Positions 1 through 8,593 of a stretch of 64,000 nucleotides of DNA are shown piece after piece (positions within the stretch are counted from its first letter, which is position 1; each line of letters opens with the position of its first letter). The DNA lies in contig NZ_QVMU01000008.1 in the NCBI RefSeq assembly GCF_003605645.1, forward strand, positions 115,061-179,060, read 5' to 3'. The position numbers and the translations under genes are program-made. The notes under the pieces are model-generated. The model saw only the letters and a list, made by a program, of their open reading frames with translations. It had not been told where the DNA came from and did not search any database. This DNA comes from Vibrio sinensis. GTDB taxonomy: Bacteria; Pseudomonadota; Gammaproteobacteria; Enterobacterales; Vibrionaceae.

Positions 1-763
1 AAGCATTACCCGCCGTAATGTGTTGACCTTGTTCGATGTAATCACCACCACTCCAAACCGCTTTAAGATTGGCAAGGCTTTGATAATCAGTCGATGGACG
101 ATTGCACTCGTCTTTATCAGCACACACTTCAACATGCCCTGCTGGCTTACGATTTTCGTCAAACGTCAGTTTATTCACGGTAAGAGGCACGATTTCATCG
201 TCAAATAACCCTGCCTCTTGAGCTGCTGCCGTACGTTGTTGACTTTGCAATGCATATTCGTCTTGTAACTGGCGACTAATGCCGTAGCGTTCAGCGACAA
301 TCTCAGCGGTCTCAATCATAGGAATATAAGCAGAGGGTGCTTGCTCGATAACCGCTTCTGAGCGTGCTCGATAGGCATTTTTATGTTTTGTTTGGGTCAG
401 AGACAATGACTCAACACCACCAGCGACCACAACATCCATATCGCCAGTCATAATATTATTCGCGGCGACACTAATCGTCATCAGGCCCGAAGCGCACATT
501 CTGTCAATTGCCATTCCTGGGACTGACTGAGGCAATCCTGCTGTGTAAGCACAAAGACGGCCAATATTATAACCTTGAGTACCTTGCTGAACTGCAGCGC
601 CCATGATCACATCTTCAACCATGCCCGGATCGATGTTGGCGCGTTTCACGACTTCTTGCACTACGGCGCCACCGAGAACAGGCGCTTCTGTGTCATTAAA
701 ACTTCCTCGAAATGACTTTGCCAATGCTGTTCGTGCAGCAGAGACGATAACCGCTTTTTTCAT
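1..763 (-). CDS. acetyl-CoA acetyltransferase (thiolase), 3' end outside window
   Basis: The frame is open from an ATG at 763 (minus) to the window edge, giving the first 254 residues of a thiolase of about 390. The N-terminus MKKAVIVSAARTALAKSF and the nucleophilic cysteine in DRMCASG (about residue 90) are typical of degradative thiolases. It would cleave a 3-ketoacyl-CoA with CoA. The next gene upstream on the same strand, a MaoC hydratase, is 16 bp away, so this is a distal gene of the operon that begins near 2039. Its role in side-chain or ring degradation is inferred from this context. It is clearly a different paralogue from the FadA6-like thiolase at 50671-51822. The C-terminal His and second Cys lie outside the window. 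Confidence 0.9.
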   Translation of the reverse strand, partial: MKKAVIVSAARTALAKSFRGSFNDTEAPVLGGAVVQEVVKRANIDPGMVEDVIMGAAVQQGTQGYNIGRLCAYTAGLPQSVPGMAIDRMCASGLMTISVAANNIMTGDMDVVVAGGVESLSLTQTKHKNAYRARSEAVIEQAPSAYIPMIETAEIVAERYGISRQLQDEYALQSQQRTAAAQEAGLFDDEIVPLTVNKLTFDENRKPAGHVEVCADKDECNRPSTDYQSLANLKAVWSGGDYIEQGQHITAGNA

Positions 764-779
764 GGTCTACTCCTTGACC

Positions 780-1241
780 TTAATTAAATGAATAACGACT
801 GATGGTATCGACAACACATCCAGGTCGTTCTGACCCTTCAATCTCAATCGTTACTCGAATGCATGCTTGAAGAGAATCACCGATCTTTTCTACGCTAATG
901 ACATCCCCTTTTCCGCGGATTTGACTTCCGACAGGCACCGGGGCTGGGAAACGAATTTTGTTACAGCCATAATTCACACCCATTGCTAGGTTTTCGATAC
1001 CGATAAGCTGATCGAGAAAATCACTCGCCAACGATAACGTCAGGTAGCCGTGGGCAATACATGCTCCAAAAGGACCGGCTGCGGCTTTTTCCGGGTCAAC
1101 ATGTATCCATTGATGATCATTGGTCGCTTCTGCAAATAGATTAATACGTTGCTGCGTCATGGTTAGCCAAGGTGTCGTCCCAAGGGTTTTTCCCTCTAGG
1201 CTCAATAATTCTTCTGGGTTAGTAATAACTACGTTTTTCAT
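780..1241 (-). CDS. MaoC-family (R)-specific enoyl-CoA hydratase
   Basis: A 153-residue single hot-dog protein. The hydratase-2 motif is visible: Asp42 and His47 in NDHQWIHVDPEKA, followed by GPFGACIAHGYLTLSL. This is the usual length for stand-alone R-hydratases, and unlike ChsH1 it carries both catalytic residues itself. It would hydrate a trans-2-enoyl-CoA during side-chain or ring-fragment beta-oxidation. It lies between an IpdF-like SDR (12 bp upstream) and a thiolase (16 bp downstream), so hydratase, dehydrogenase and thiolase activities are encoded together. The substrate is not determinable from sequence. Confidence 0.88.
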   Translation of the reverse strand: MKNVVITNPEELLSLEGKTLGTTPWLTMTQQRINLFAEATNDHQWIHVDPEKAAAGPFGACIAHGYLTLSLASDFLDQLIGIENLAMGVNYGCNKIRFPAPVPVGSQIRGKGDVISVEKIGDSLQACIRVTIEIEGSERPGCVVDTISRYSFN

Positions 1242-1253
1242 GATGGATCTCCA

Positions 1254-2039
1254 TTAAGCGCGTTGTGAACTGACGGGAACAATTTCACCTGTCATATAAG
1301 AGGCATAGTCGCTGGCAAGGAACATCATCACATTCGCGACTTCCCACACTTCAGCGGCGCGACCAAAGGCTTCTCGGCTCGCGAGTTCGTCCAAAAGTTG
1401 CGGAGATGAGGCTTTTTTCAAGAAGTCATGTAAGGCAATTGATGGCGATACCGCATTAATACGAATCCCATCCTCGGCAGCTTCCAAAGCGCTGCAACGA
1501 GTGAGCGCCATAACACCAGCTTTAGCCGCTGCATAATGTGCTTGCTCTTTTTGTGCTCGCCAACCGAGTACTGAAGCGTTGTTAACAATGACACCTTGTT
1601 TGCGCTGCTGCATATAAGGAAGCACAGCGCGCGTCATACGAAATGTACCTGTGAGCGTCACATCCAGTACCAAGTTCCATTCGTCGTCACTCATTTCAAC
1701 GACCGACTTTTGACCGCCAAGGCCAGCGTTGTTGATCAAAACGTCAATCCCCTCAAGTGCCGAGTTGGCATACTCAATTAAGCTATCGACTTGCTCTTGC
1801 TGGGTTACGTTGCAGATCTGACCAAAAATTTGAGCCTTAGGATGCAAATCTTTTAACGTCATCACTGCTTGATCTAATCGACCCGGATGAATATCAGAAA
1901 TCATCAAAGCTCGGCACCCTTCTTCAAGTGCTCGTTGAGCAGCAGAAAATCCAATACCGGCTCCAGCCGCTGCCGTAATTAATACCGACCGACCTTCCAG
2001 TAATCCGTGTCCTTGAACGTACTCAGGGATCTGACTCAT
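1254..2039 (-). CDS. ipdF: short-chain dehydrogenase, IpdF-like
   Basis: I place the start at ATG 2039, preceded by an AGGAGAG ribosome site; a longer open frame extends to 2279 but has no such support and runs through an operator. The 261-residue product has an SDR nucleotide-binding loop (TAAAGAGIG, residues 22-30), NNAG at 103-106 and the Ser156/Tyr169/Lys173 triad. The stretch NNASVLGWRAQ..HYAAAKAGVMALTR and the tail EIVPVSSQRA resemble what I remember of actinobacterial IpdF, which oxidises the 5-hydroxyl of the steroid C/D-ring CoA thioester. An alternative is another hydroxyacyl-CoA dehydrogenase of the cholesterol regulon. An operator-like dyad at 2108-2125 precedes it. Confidence 0.8.
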   Translation of the reverse strand: MSQIPEYVQGHGLLEGRSVLITAAAGAGIGFSAAQRALEEGCRALMISDIHPGRLDQAVMTLKDLHPKAQIFGQICNVTQQEQVDSLIEYANSALEGIDVLINNAGLGGQKSVVEMSDDEWNLVLDVTLTGTFRMTRAVLPYMQQRKQGVIVNNASVLGWRAQKEQAHYAAAKAGVMALTRCSALEAAEDGIRINAVSPSIALHDFLKKASSPQLLDELASREAFGRAAEVWEVANVMMFLASDYASYMTGEIVPVSSQRA

Positions 2040-2357
2040 GCTCAACTCTCCTATCTTGCGTATATAAAGGTAATTAGCCTTATTCCAGCACGCTAAGAAA
2101 AGTACGCCATCGTCAAACTGGACTAATTCAAACTGAATCGCCCGATTAAAGGGTGGGTAGCAAATGAAAATGTAAAGTTTGGTGGATGAGAAATAATTGA
2201 ACGAGAGACTATGAGGAAGATAAAGATAAGATGTCAAAATGAATGTCGTCGATAAAACAGCAATAAATCCTTGATACACAGTACCAAAAACAAAATTGGT
2301 GATGCAGGCTCTCCACCTACATCACCAAAATAATCACATTATTTATCAGACAAAATG
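2040..2357. other. intergenic region with operator, no gene
   Basis: This 318-bp gap holds the promoter region of the ipdF-like operon, including the dyad at 2108-2125. A spurious open extension of the SDR frame crosses it. I see no clear terminator for the ACAD gene that ends at 2358, though 'ggtgatgcaggctctccacctacatcacc'-type complementarity at 2298-2326 (GGTGATG pairing with CATCACC) could form a hairpin. Confidence 0.5.
2108..2125 (-). promoter_or_regulatory. candidate steroid-regulon operator 1
   Basis: Plus strand reads CATCGTCAA-ACT-GGACTA, 69 bp upstream of the ATG at 2039. It matches the CATCGTCCA-N3-GGACTA dyad found upstream of the other steroid transcription units, in the same orientation relative to the gene. 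Confidence 0.7.
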
Positions 2358-3482
2358 CTAATCAGTCAAAGCGGCATAACGTGTTTGATGGTAGTCAGAA
2401 TCACCCAGATGCATTTGTGCGACTCGGATACGTTTTAGGTAGAGGCCCACATCTAACTCATCCGTCACACCGATACCACCATGCATTTGTACCGACTCTT
2501 TCGTAACAAGATCAGCCATCTTATTGACTTTCCATTTCGCTAAACTCACCGCTTTGGCGCGTTCACTGTCGTCAGTTGCATCGTCCACCGCTGACAAGGC
2601 ATGCATTAAAGTACTTTTCGCTAACTCCATTTCGACAAAGCAAGCCGCCGCTCGATGTTGAAGCGCCTGAAAACTCCCAATTTTCTGGTCAAACTGTTTA
2701 CGGGTTCTTAGGTACTCTAACGTCATGCTAAACAGCGCTTCACAAGCACCAAACATTTCAGCGGCTAAACAAGCTGTCGCCGCATCTAAAGACGCGACCA
2801 GCGCAGACTCCGTTTCCTTAACGCTCCCAAGTAACGATTCGTTGCTCACTTTGACTTGGTCGAAACTCACCATCGCCATGTTCCGAGCATCCACCAGTTT
2901 CATTGGTGTCACGGTAATCCCGCTGCTTGTAGCCGGTACCAATAACAAACGGACTTGGTTATTCAATGTTGCGACGACGAGAAACGCATCCGCACCGATA
3001 CAATCGGCTACGAGCACTTTATTCCCTGACAAAACCAAATCTTGTCCTTGAGCCATTAACTCAGCATCCACTGCTAGCGGATCATAAATATGGCTTTCTT
3101 CATGAGCGAGAGCCACGCGAACCTCACCACTCATAATACCGGCTAACCATTTCTCTTTTTGCTGTTCATTTCCTAGTGATTCAATCAACGAACCACATAA
3201 AACGACAGAAGAAAGCAACGGCGAAGCAGAAAGGTTGTATCCAATCTGAGTGAACACAGCCCCCATTCCTTTGTAGCCAAAAGCTAAACCACCAGATTCT
3301 TCTGAGAATGGGATGGCAGTCCACCCCATCTCAATCATATTGTTCCAAAGCTCGCTATCGAAGCCTTGCTCATTGTTGGTATCACGTAGCGCTCTTTGAG
3401 CTGAAACAGGGCTAATTTCGCCCAAAAGTCCTTGCGCACTTTCCAATAACATCAGCTCATCTTGTGAATAAGTCAGGCTCAT
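2358..3482 (-). CDS. acyl-CoA dehydrogenase subunit (heteromeric steroid ACAD, partner of 3494-4702)
   Basis: A 374-residue acyl-CoA dehydrogenase fold. It has an N-terminal helical domain, a middle beta domain weak in FAD-contact motifs, and a C-terminal domain with RTRKQFDQKIGSFQALQHRAA and the QMHGGIGVTDE signature. Steroid ACADs are typically alpha2-beta2 heterotetramers encoded by adjacent genes, and this shorter subunit sits 11 bp downstream of a second ACAD gene, fitting that arrangement. It would introduce a 2,3-double bond in a steroid or ring-fragment CoA thioester, passing electrons to the EtfAB encoded at 37-38.8 kb. Which intermediate it uses cannot be told from sequence. Confidence 0.88.
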   Translation of the reverse strand: MSLTYSQDELMLLESAQGLLGEISPVSAQRALRDTNNEQGFDSELWNNMIEMGWTAIPFSEESGGLAFGYKGMGAVFTQIGYNLSASPLLSSVVLCGSLIESLGNEQQKEKWLAGIMSGEVRVALAHEESHIYDPLAVDAELMAQGQDLVLSGNKVLVADCIGADAFLVVATLNNQVRLLLVPATSSGITVTPMKLVDARNMAMVSFDQVKVSNESLLGSVKETESALVASLDAATACLAAEMFGACEALFSMTLEYLRTRKQFDQKIGSFQALQHRAAACFVEMELAKSTLMHALSAVDDATDDSERAKAVSLAKWKVNKMADLVTKESVQMHGGIGVTDELDVGLYLKRIRVAQMHLGDSDYHQTRYAALTD

Positions 3483-3493
3483 TGGTGTTCCCC

Positions 3494-4702
3494 TTATTGT
3501 TGTTTGTCTGCGCTGCCAGCATCAGGCAAATTCAAGATACGCTTCGCGATCACGTTGAGTTGAATTTCTGATGAGCCACCTGCGATGGTTTGAGTAAAGC
3601 TGTTCAACCAAGCACGAGTTACGCCAAGCTCTTGCTCCGAGATACCATCACCTTGCCAACCAAGTGCACGGTAACCCATCACATCGAGCAGTAGCTCAAA
3701 TTTGATTTTTTCTTGCTCGGTATGCACTAATTTCATGATTGACATAGTGCCGTTAACATCAAGGCCCAGCCGGGCTTCCTCCGTCATACGCTGAACCGTA
3801 AGCCCATAGGCGTGCTCGTCCATATCAGCGGCAGTGATTCGCGCTTTCAACCCGGCATTAGCTGCTGTTGGTGAATCAGACAGGTAGTCTTTACTTAGAG
3901 CGAGAAGATCATAGTGTGTTGGTAAACTGAACTCGCCAAATTTAGACATCGCGGCACGTTCGTGTTGCAGCAGTTGCTTAGCCAGTGACCAACCTAAATG
4001 TAACTCTCCAATTAAGTTGTTTTTCGCGACTTTTACTTCATCAAAATGCACTTCGCAAAATGTTGACTTGCCACTGATGAGATCAATCGGTGAAACGGTC
4101 ACGCCCGGTGCATGCATGTCTATCAATAACAGTGAAATTCCATGATGCTTGCTACCTGAACTATCGGTTCGTACTAAGGCATACATCCAATCACTTTTAT
4201 TGCCGTAAGAGGTCCAAATTTTTGCACCATTGACTACGTAGTGATCACCCTCGTCTTTTGCAGTCGTTCTAATATTAGCGAGATCAGACCCTGCATTAGG
4301 CTCACTAAAACCCTGACACCAACGTACTTCACCCTTGGTCATCGGTGTAAGAATGCGCTGTTTTTGCTCTTCGGTTCCGTATTTCAAAACCACCGGGCCA
4401 AGCATCCAAATACCTAAATTAATTTGAGCCGGACGGCAACCTAAACGACGAATCTCTTGTTCAAGAATCGTCTCTTGTTCAGCACTAAGACCACCACCAC
4501 CATATTCGGTTGGCCAGTTCGGGCAGAACCAACCTTTGTCTCGCATACGTTCAAACCACTGACGTTGATCTTGGGTTTTAAACGCAATATCACTTCCACC
4601 CCACACTAATTCATCATCTGGAGTAGGCGTTCTTAATGACATCGGGCAGTTTTCTTCTAACCACGATCTGACTTCTGCGCGAAACTCACCTTTATCAACC
4701 AT
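3494..4702 (-). CDS. acyl-CoA dehydrogenase subunit (heteromeric steroid ACAD, partner of 2358-3482)
   Basis: A 402-residue ACAD with the FAD-binding signatures WCQGFSEPNAGSDLANIRT and IWTSYGNKSDWMYALVRT in the middle domain, and the C-terminal GGSSEIQLNVIAKRILNLP motif that contacts FAD. ATG 4702 is preceded by CAAGGAGAACAAGG. The gene is flanked by ACAD genes 11 bp downstream and 16 bp upstream, in the same operon as the igr-type side-chain module. It most likely forms an alpha2-beta2 enzyme with the product of 2358-3482. The pairing is inferred from adjacency and from the complementary sizes. Confidence 0.88.
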   Translation of the reverse strand: MVDKGEFRAEVRSWLEENCPMSLRTPTPDDELVWGGSDIAFKTQDQRQWFERMRDKGWFCPNWPTEYGGGGLSAEQETILEQEIRRLGCRPAQINLGIWMLGPVVLKYGTEEQKQRILTPMTKGEVRWCQGFSEPNAGSDLANIRTTAKDEGDHYVVNGAKIWTSYGNKSDWMYALVRTDSSGSKHHGISLLLIDMHAPGVTVSPIDLISGKSTFCEVHFDEVKVAKNNLIGELHLGWSLAKQLLQHERAAMSKFGEFSLPTHYDLLALSKDYLSDSPTAANAGLKARITAADMDEHAYGLTVQRMTEEARLGLDVNGTMSIMKLVHTEQEKIKFELLLDVMGYRALGWQGDGISEQELGVTRAWLNSFTQTIAGGSSEIQLNVIAKRILNLPDAGSADKQQ

Positions 4703-4718
4703 CCTTGTTCTCCTTGAA

Positions 4719-5885
4719 TTATCGAGCTCGGGGTAACCCTAAACCAAATTGTGCGATAAGTTCGCGTTGGATTTCATTGGTACCACCGCCAAAAGTGACG
4801 GTAACAGAAGCGCGTACTTCGTATTCCAATTCACCCTCGAGCAATGAAGCCGCAGAGCCCTCACGAACCATACCGTTTGCGCCAGTAATCTCTTGCAAAC
4901 GACGTAATATTTCAATAACGGATTCCGAACCGTACACTTTTGTTGTTGATGCGAGTGATACGCCAAGAGAACCCGCCTCAAGATCAGCAGCAATTCTGAA
5001 GTTGATTAAGCGCATAGACTCAAGGCGTGCATAGCACTCTGCCAACGCTGTACGAACCCAAGGCTTATTGATGGCTCGTTTACCTTGCTCATCCGGTGTT
5101 TTTGCCCATAAAAACACGCGGCGGAATAGACCAACCACTTTATCAGACCATGAACCTAAGCCCAATCGTTCGTGATTAAGCTGTGCGGTCATCAACTTCC
5201 AACCACCATTTAACTCTCCCACCAACATCGACTGAGGAACGACCACGTTGTCGTAATACGTTGATGTAGTTGTGTTTGATGTTGTTGGAATCAATGTATG
5301 AGAAAAGCCTTCACTTTTCGTATCGACAATCAGAATGGAGATACCTTTATGCCTTGGTAAGTCAGCATCTGTACGTGCGGCCAACCAAATATAATCGGCA
5401 TTGTTCGCTCCTGAAGTCCAAAGCTTGGTGCCATTAACAAGGAAATGATCCTCTTTTGGTCGTGCGACGGTTTTCAGACTAGCCAAATCAGAGCCTGCGT
5501 TAGGTTCGGAATAGCCAATCGCAAAGTGTGTTTCACCACGCGCAATACCCGGAAGAAACTGTTCCTTTTGCTCATCGGAACCGAATGCCATTAATGACGG
5601 GCCAACAGTACTGATGGTGACGAACGGAAGAGGAGCACCAGCGATGTTCGCCTCTTCAAAGAAGATCAATTGCTCTGTAGCACTATAACCTTGGCCACCA
5701 TATTCTTTTGGCCAGCCGACAGCCAACCAACCATCTTTACCCATTTGACGAATGACATCACGATATTCAGTACCGCTCTCTGCCCCACGTAATCGGAGTT
5801 TCAATTCCGGCGTCATCAACGAAGAGAAATAATCTCTAACGGTAAGACGCAGTTCATGCTGCTCTGGTGTTAAATCGACAAACAT
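4719..5885 (-). CDS. chsE2: ChsE2/FadE29-like acyl-CoA dehydrogenase subunit
   Basis: A 388-residue ACAD starting MFVDLTPEQHELRLTVRDYFSSL, with IGYSEPNAGSDLASLKT, KLWTSGANNADYIWLAART and C-terminal TFGGGTNEIQRELIAQFGLGLPRAR. These features closely resemble my recollection of mycobacterial FadE29 (ChsE2), which with FadE28 (ChsE1) dehydrogenates the three-carbon side chain of 3-oxo-pregnene-carboxyl-CoA. The gene order ChsE2, Ltp2, ChsH1, ChsE1, ChsH2 that follows reproduces the content of the actinobacterial igr operon, which makes the assignment considerably safer than sequence memory alone. In Pseudomonas cholate degraders the equivalent pair is called Scd2AB. Confidence 0.88.
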   Translation of the reverse strand: MFVDLTPEQHELRLTVRDYFSSLMTPELKLRLRGAESGTEYRDVIRQMGKDGWLAVGWPKEYGGQGYSATEQLIFFEEANIAGAPLPFVTISTVGPSLMAFGSDEQKEQFLPGIARGETHFAIGYSEPNAGSDLASLKTVARPKEDHFLVNGTKLWTSGANNADYIWLAARTDADLPRHKGISILIVDTKSEGFSHTLIPTTSNTTTSTYYDNVVVPQSMLVGELNGGWKLMTAQLNHERLGLGSWSDKVVGLFRRVFLWAKTPDEQGKRAINKPWVRTALAECYARLESMRLINFRIAADLEAGSLGVSLASTTKVYGSESVIEILRRLQEITGANGMVREGSAASLLEGELEYEVRASVTVTFGGGTNEIQRELIAQFGLGLPRAR

Positions 5886-5893
5886 ACTGACTC

Positions 5894-7069
5894 CTACTCG
5901 TTACCTAGAATAAGCCCACTGGTTGGGACTCCTGTACCGGCGGTTACCAATACGTTTTGTACATTCTCGACCTGATTCACCGCAGTGCCGCGAACTTGCC
6001 TTACCGCTTCAGCCACCCCATTCATACCATGGATATAGGCCTCACCGATTTGCCCACCATGGGGGTTAATTGGCAACTTGCCGCCACGGGCATGGTGACC
6101 GGCACGAATAAACTCTTTCGCCTGTCCTCTTGGAGCAAAGCCAAACTCTTCCAGTTGTGGCAAAACAAAAGGCGTAAAGTGATCATAAATAATCGCGGTT
6201 TGAAAATCGTCTGGCGTTAGCCCTGATTGCTTGTAAAGCTCTTCAGCAACGACAGCCATTTCTGGCAATCCGGTAATGTCTTCACGATAAAAAGAGGTCA
6301 TGGATTGCTGACCATCGGCAATGCCTTGCGAACCCGCTTTGATAATGACAGGTTTAACCTGTAACTCTTGAGCCACTTCGGTACGAGTAATGACCATAGC
6401 AACAGCGCCATCAGATTCTTGGCAGCAATCAAATAGGTGCAGTGGTTCACAAATCCAGCGAGAGGCTTGATGCTCTTCGAGGGTCAACGGCTTTTCATAA
6501 AAGAATGCGTTTGGGTTAGTCGCTGCGAAATCTCGAGCGGCGACAGCAACACGGCCGAAGTCTTCTGAGGTTGCGCCGTATTCGTGCATATAGCGCTGAG
6601 CAAACATACCCACCCATGCCGCTGGCGTATGGAAACCGTGTGGCATATACCAACCATAGTTGACGTTTTCGAAAATTGGCGTCGAGCCAAATCCATAATC
6701 ACCACTACCAAAACGGTACCAAGAACGCTCGTTCATAGAGCGATAAACCACAACGGTATTAGCAAGACCTGAAGCAACCGCCATAGCCGCATGGATGATA
6801 GGAGCACAAGCCGCGCCACCACCGTGAGGAATTTGTGAGAAGAAAGTGACTTTATCACAGCCCAGCAAACGCGCCATTTCGTACTCAGGTACTTTATCGA
6901 CAGAGTAGCTACAAAAACCATCCACATCCGATGGTGAGATGCCTGCATCTTCAAGTGCTGCTAACGTTGCTTCCATGGCTAGACGCAACTCTGTACGTCC
7001 TGAGTTTTTTGAAAACTCTGTTGCGCCCAAACCAACAATGGCAGCTTTACCACTGATTGACGAATCCAT
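5894..7069 (-). CDS. ltp2: Ltp2-like steroid aldolase (thiolase fold)
   Basis: I prefer ATG 7069, seven bases after AGGGAG, over the ATG two codons upstream, which would sit too close to the ribosome site. The 391-residue protein has a non-decarboxylating thiolase-like fold (lipid-transfer thiolase family), with PHGGGAACAPI, DCCQESDGAVAMVITR, YDHFTPFVLPQLEEFG and NPHGGQIGEAYIHGMNG. In Mycobacterium and Thermomonospora, Ltp2 works with the DUF35 domain of ChsH2 to retro-aldol-cleave the 17-hydroxy side chain, releasing propionyl-CoA and leaving a 17-keto steroid. Here ChsH1, ChsE1 and ChsH2 are the next genes upstream. The Pseudomonas counterpart is Sal2. Confidence 0.88.
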   Translation of the reverse strand: MDSSISGKAAIVGLGATEFSKNSGRTELRLAMEATLAALEDAGISPSDVDGFCSYSVDKVPEYEMARLLGCDKVTFFSQIPHGGGAACAPIIHAAMAVASGLANTVVVYRSMNERSWYRFGSGDYGFGSTPIFENVNYGWYMPHGFHTPAAWVGMFAQRYMHEYGATSEDFGRVAVAARDFAATNPNAFFYEKPLTLEEHQASRWICEPLHLFDCCQESDGAVAMVITRTEVAQELQVKPVIIKAGSQGIADGQQSMTSFYREDITGLPEMAVVAEELYKQSGLTPDDFQTAIIYDHFTPFVLPQLEEFGFAPRGQAKEFIRAGHHARGGKLPINPHGGQIGEAYIHGMNGVAEAVRQVRGTAVNQVENVQNVLVTAGTGVPTSGLILGNE

Positions 7070-7080
7070 TTTCATTCTCC

Positions 7081-7503
7081 CTATGCTGACAATGCGATTG
7101 AAACTGTGCCACTAACGTGCGTACCCATGCTGTTTTTCCCTACAATGGTGACGACAACATCGTTAGATTCAGCATCGATATGCGTGACTTCGCCTTTAAA
7201 CACCATGGTGTCGCCAGGGTAATTAGGCATGCCTAACTTGATCTTAAGATCTTTTAAACGAGCGCCCGGTCCAACCCAATCTTCCACATAGCGTTGAACT
7301 AGCGCATTGGTGGTTAAAATGTTCATAAAGATATGGGGCGTACCCGAAGCTTGAGCTGCATCTTTATCATGATGACCTGCGAAATAGTCACGTGTTGCAA
7401 TTGCTCCACCTGTAATTAACGCAACAGTGATCGGAACCGATAGTGTCGGTAAGTTGTCACCAATATTGATATCACTTAAATTATTCTTGTTCTGCGAGAT
7501 CAT
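7081..7503 (-). CDS. chsH1: ChsH1-like MaoC hydratase subunit
   Basis: The start is most likely ATG 7503 after GGGTGG, giving 140 residues; a TTG four codons further upstream is possible. The protein is a short hot-dog hydratase subunit containing ATRDYFAGHHDKDAAQASGTPHIFMNILTTNALVQRYVEDW and a long SGTVSIALSA end. Both Asp and His positions of the hydratase motif (RDYFAGHHD) are visible. In the igr system ChsH1 supplies the catalytic subunit and ChsH2 the inactive MaoC half of a heteromeric enoyl-CoA hydratase for the 3-carbon side chain. It overlaps the end of chsE1 by 23 bp, indicating translational coupling. Confidence 0.87.
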   Translation of the reverse strand: MISQNKNNLSDINIGDNLPTLSVPITVALITGGAIATRDYFAGHHDKDAAQASGTPHIFMNILTTNALVQRYVEDWVGPGARLKDLKIKLGMPNYPGDTMVFKGEVTHIDAESNDVVVTIVGKNSMGTHVSGTVSIALSA

Positions 7504-8593
7504 ATTTCCACCCAAGTGTGTTGTTATTTGCTAGCCAATCCCCTAGTACTTCCAGATTTTCACTGCTCCCGCCAAGTCCAAGGCAAAGTGCTCTGCTCCA
7601 ATATAGAAAGAGATACGTTGGTGAACTGATGTCGACGCCAAAGCCACCATGTAAGTGCTGAGCTTTATGACAAATGAAGTGCCCTGTTTCACACGCTTGC
7701 CATGCCGTCGAATACGATTCAGGCTCGCTTGTCATGCCTGCATCAAGACGATAAACCAATTGCCAAAGCGTTGAACGCAGCGTTTCTAGCGAGATTTGGC
7801 AATCTGCCATCGTCATTTGTACCGACTGGAATGTCGCGATTTGTCGGTCAAACTGGCGACGTTCTGTTACGTATTCCACGGTTCGCTTTAGCTGCTGCTC
7901 ACATAAACCAATCAGCATTGACGCTTGTGCCGCCACGAGGCGAGGTGCCAACCACGCCATCGCACTTTCAGAAAGTAGATCGGTTGTTTTTAATCGTACA
8001 TTGTCGAACTTAAGATCGGATACGGATTCGCCTTGAGTTAAAACACCATCGATGCGAGCAATACCTGTCAGTGACAAATCAACCACAACAAGGCGTTTAA
8101 TGTCGTCTAGTTCAGCTGCCACCAGTGCATATTGACTGTTGCTTACTTCGGCTACACAACTCAGCTCACCAGTCAAAACCAACTCAGCGCCGTCGACAGT
8201 TGCTGTCAGCGGAGCTTCATTGATATTGGCAATCGTCAGGACATTCGCGCCTTCTGCCGCTGTCACGCCGATTGGCAATAGGGATTCATCCCCAAAGTGA
8301 TAAATAGCCGACGCCGCCATTTGATGGCGATATAACGGGACCAATGCCAGCGAAGCCCCTTGAGCTTCAAGGATCACCATCAGATCCGTCATATTCAGAC
8401 CACTGCCACCAATCTCTTCTGGAATCATTAGCGAGTGCAACCCAGTTTCAATACAGGTTTTCCAAAGCGGAGCCATGCGAGTCTCACCAGATTCTGCAAA
8501 CGAACGAAGTGTTTCGTCATCACAGTAATCACTGAATACAGCAACGGCCATCTCTTGAATCGCACGCTGATCTTCTGTCAAAGTAAAATTCAT
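7481..8593 (-). CDS. chsE1: ChsE1/FadE28-like acyl-CoA dehydrogenase subunit
   Basis: A 370-residue ACAD with a well-formed N-terminal domain (MNFTLTEDQRAIQEMAVAVFSDYCDDE), EEIGGSGLNMTDLMVILEAQG, and C-terminal TERRQFDRQIATFQSVQMTMADCQ and HLHGGFGVDISSPTYLFLYWSR. It lacks the strong SEPxAGSD FAD motif of its partner at 4719-5885, as expected of the smaller subunit of an alpha2-beta2 steroid ACAD. It shares a 4-bp ATGA overlap with chsH2 upstream and overlaps chsH1 downstream. Separation from its partner by two genes also occurs in some igr-type clusters. Confidence 0.87.
   Translation of the reverse strand: MNFTLTEDQRAIQEMAVAVFSDYCDDETLRSFAESGETRMAPLWKTCIETGLHSLMIPEEIGGSGLNMTDLMVILEAQGASLALVPLYRHQMAASAIYHFGDESLLPIGVTAAEGANVLTIANINEAPLTATVDGAELVLTGELSCVAEVSNSQYALVAAELDDIKRLVVVDLSLTGIARIDGVLTQGESVSDLKFDNVRLKTTDLLSESAMAWLAPRLVAAQASMLIGLCEQQLKRTVEYVTERRQFDRQIATFQSVQMTMADCQISLETLRSTLWQLVYRLDAGMTSEPESYSTAWQACETGHFICHKAQHLHGGFGVDISSPTYLFLYWSRALCLGLGGSSENLEVLGDWLANNNTLGWKYDLAEQE

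Noticed and set aside
2040..2279. N-terminal extension of the IpdF-like SDR
   Set aside because: The frame is open but hydrophobic and non-homologous, has no ribosome site, and would run through the operator; ATG 2039 has AGGAGAG.
7481..8593. Missing SEPxAGSD motif taken as a degraded ACAD pseudogene
   Set aside because: Small subunits of heteromeric steroid ACADs commonly lack it; the frame, length and C-terminal motifs are intact and the partner is nearby.
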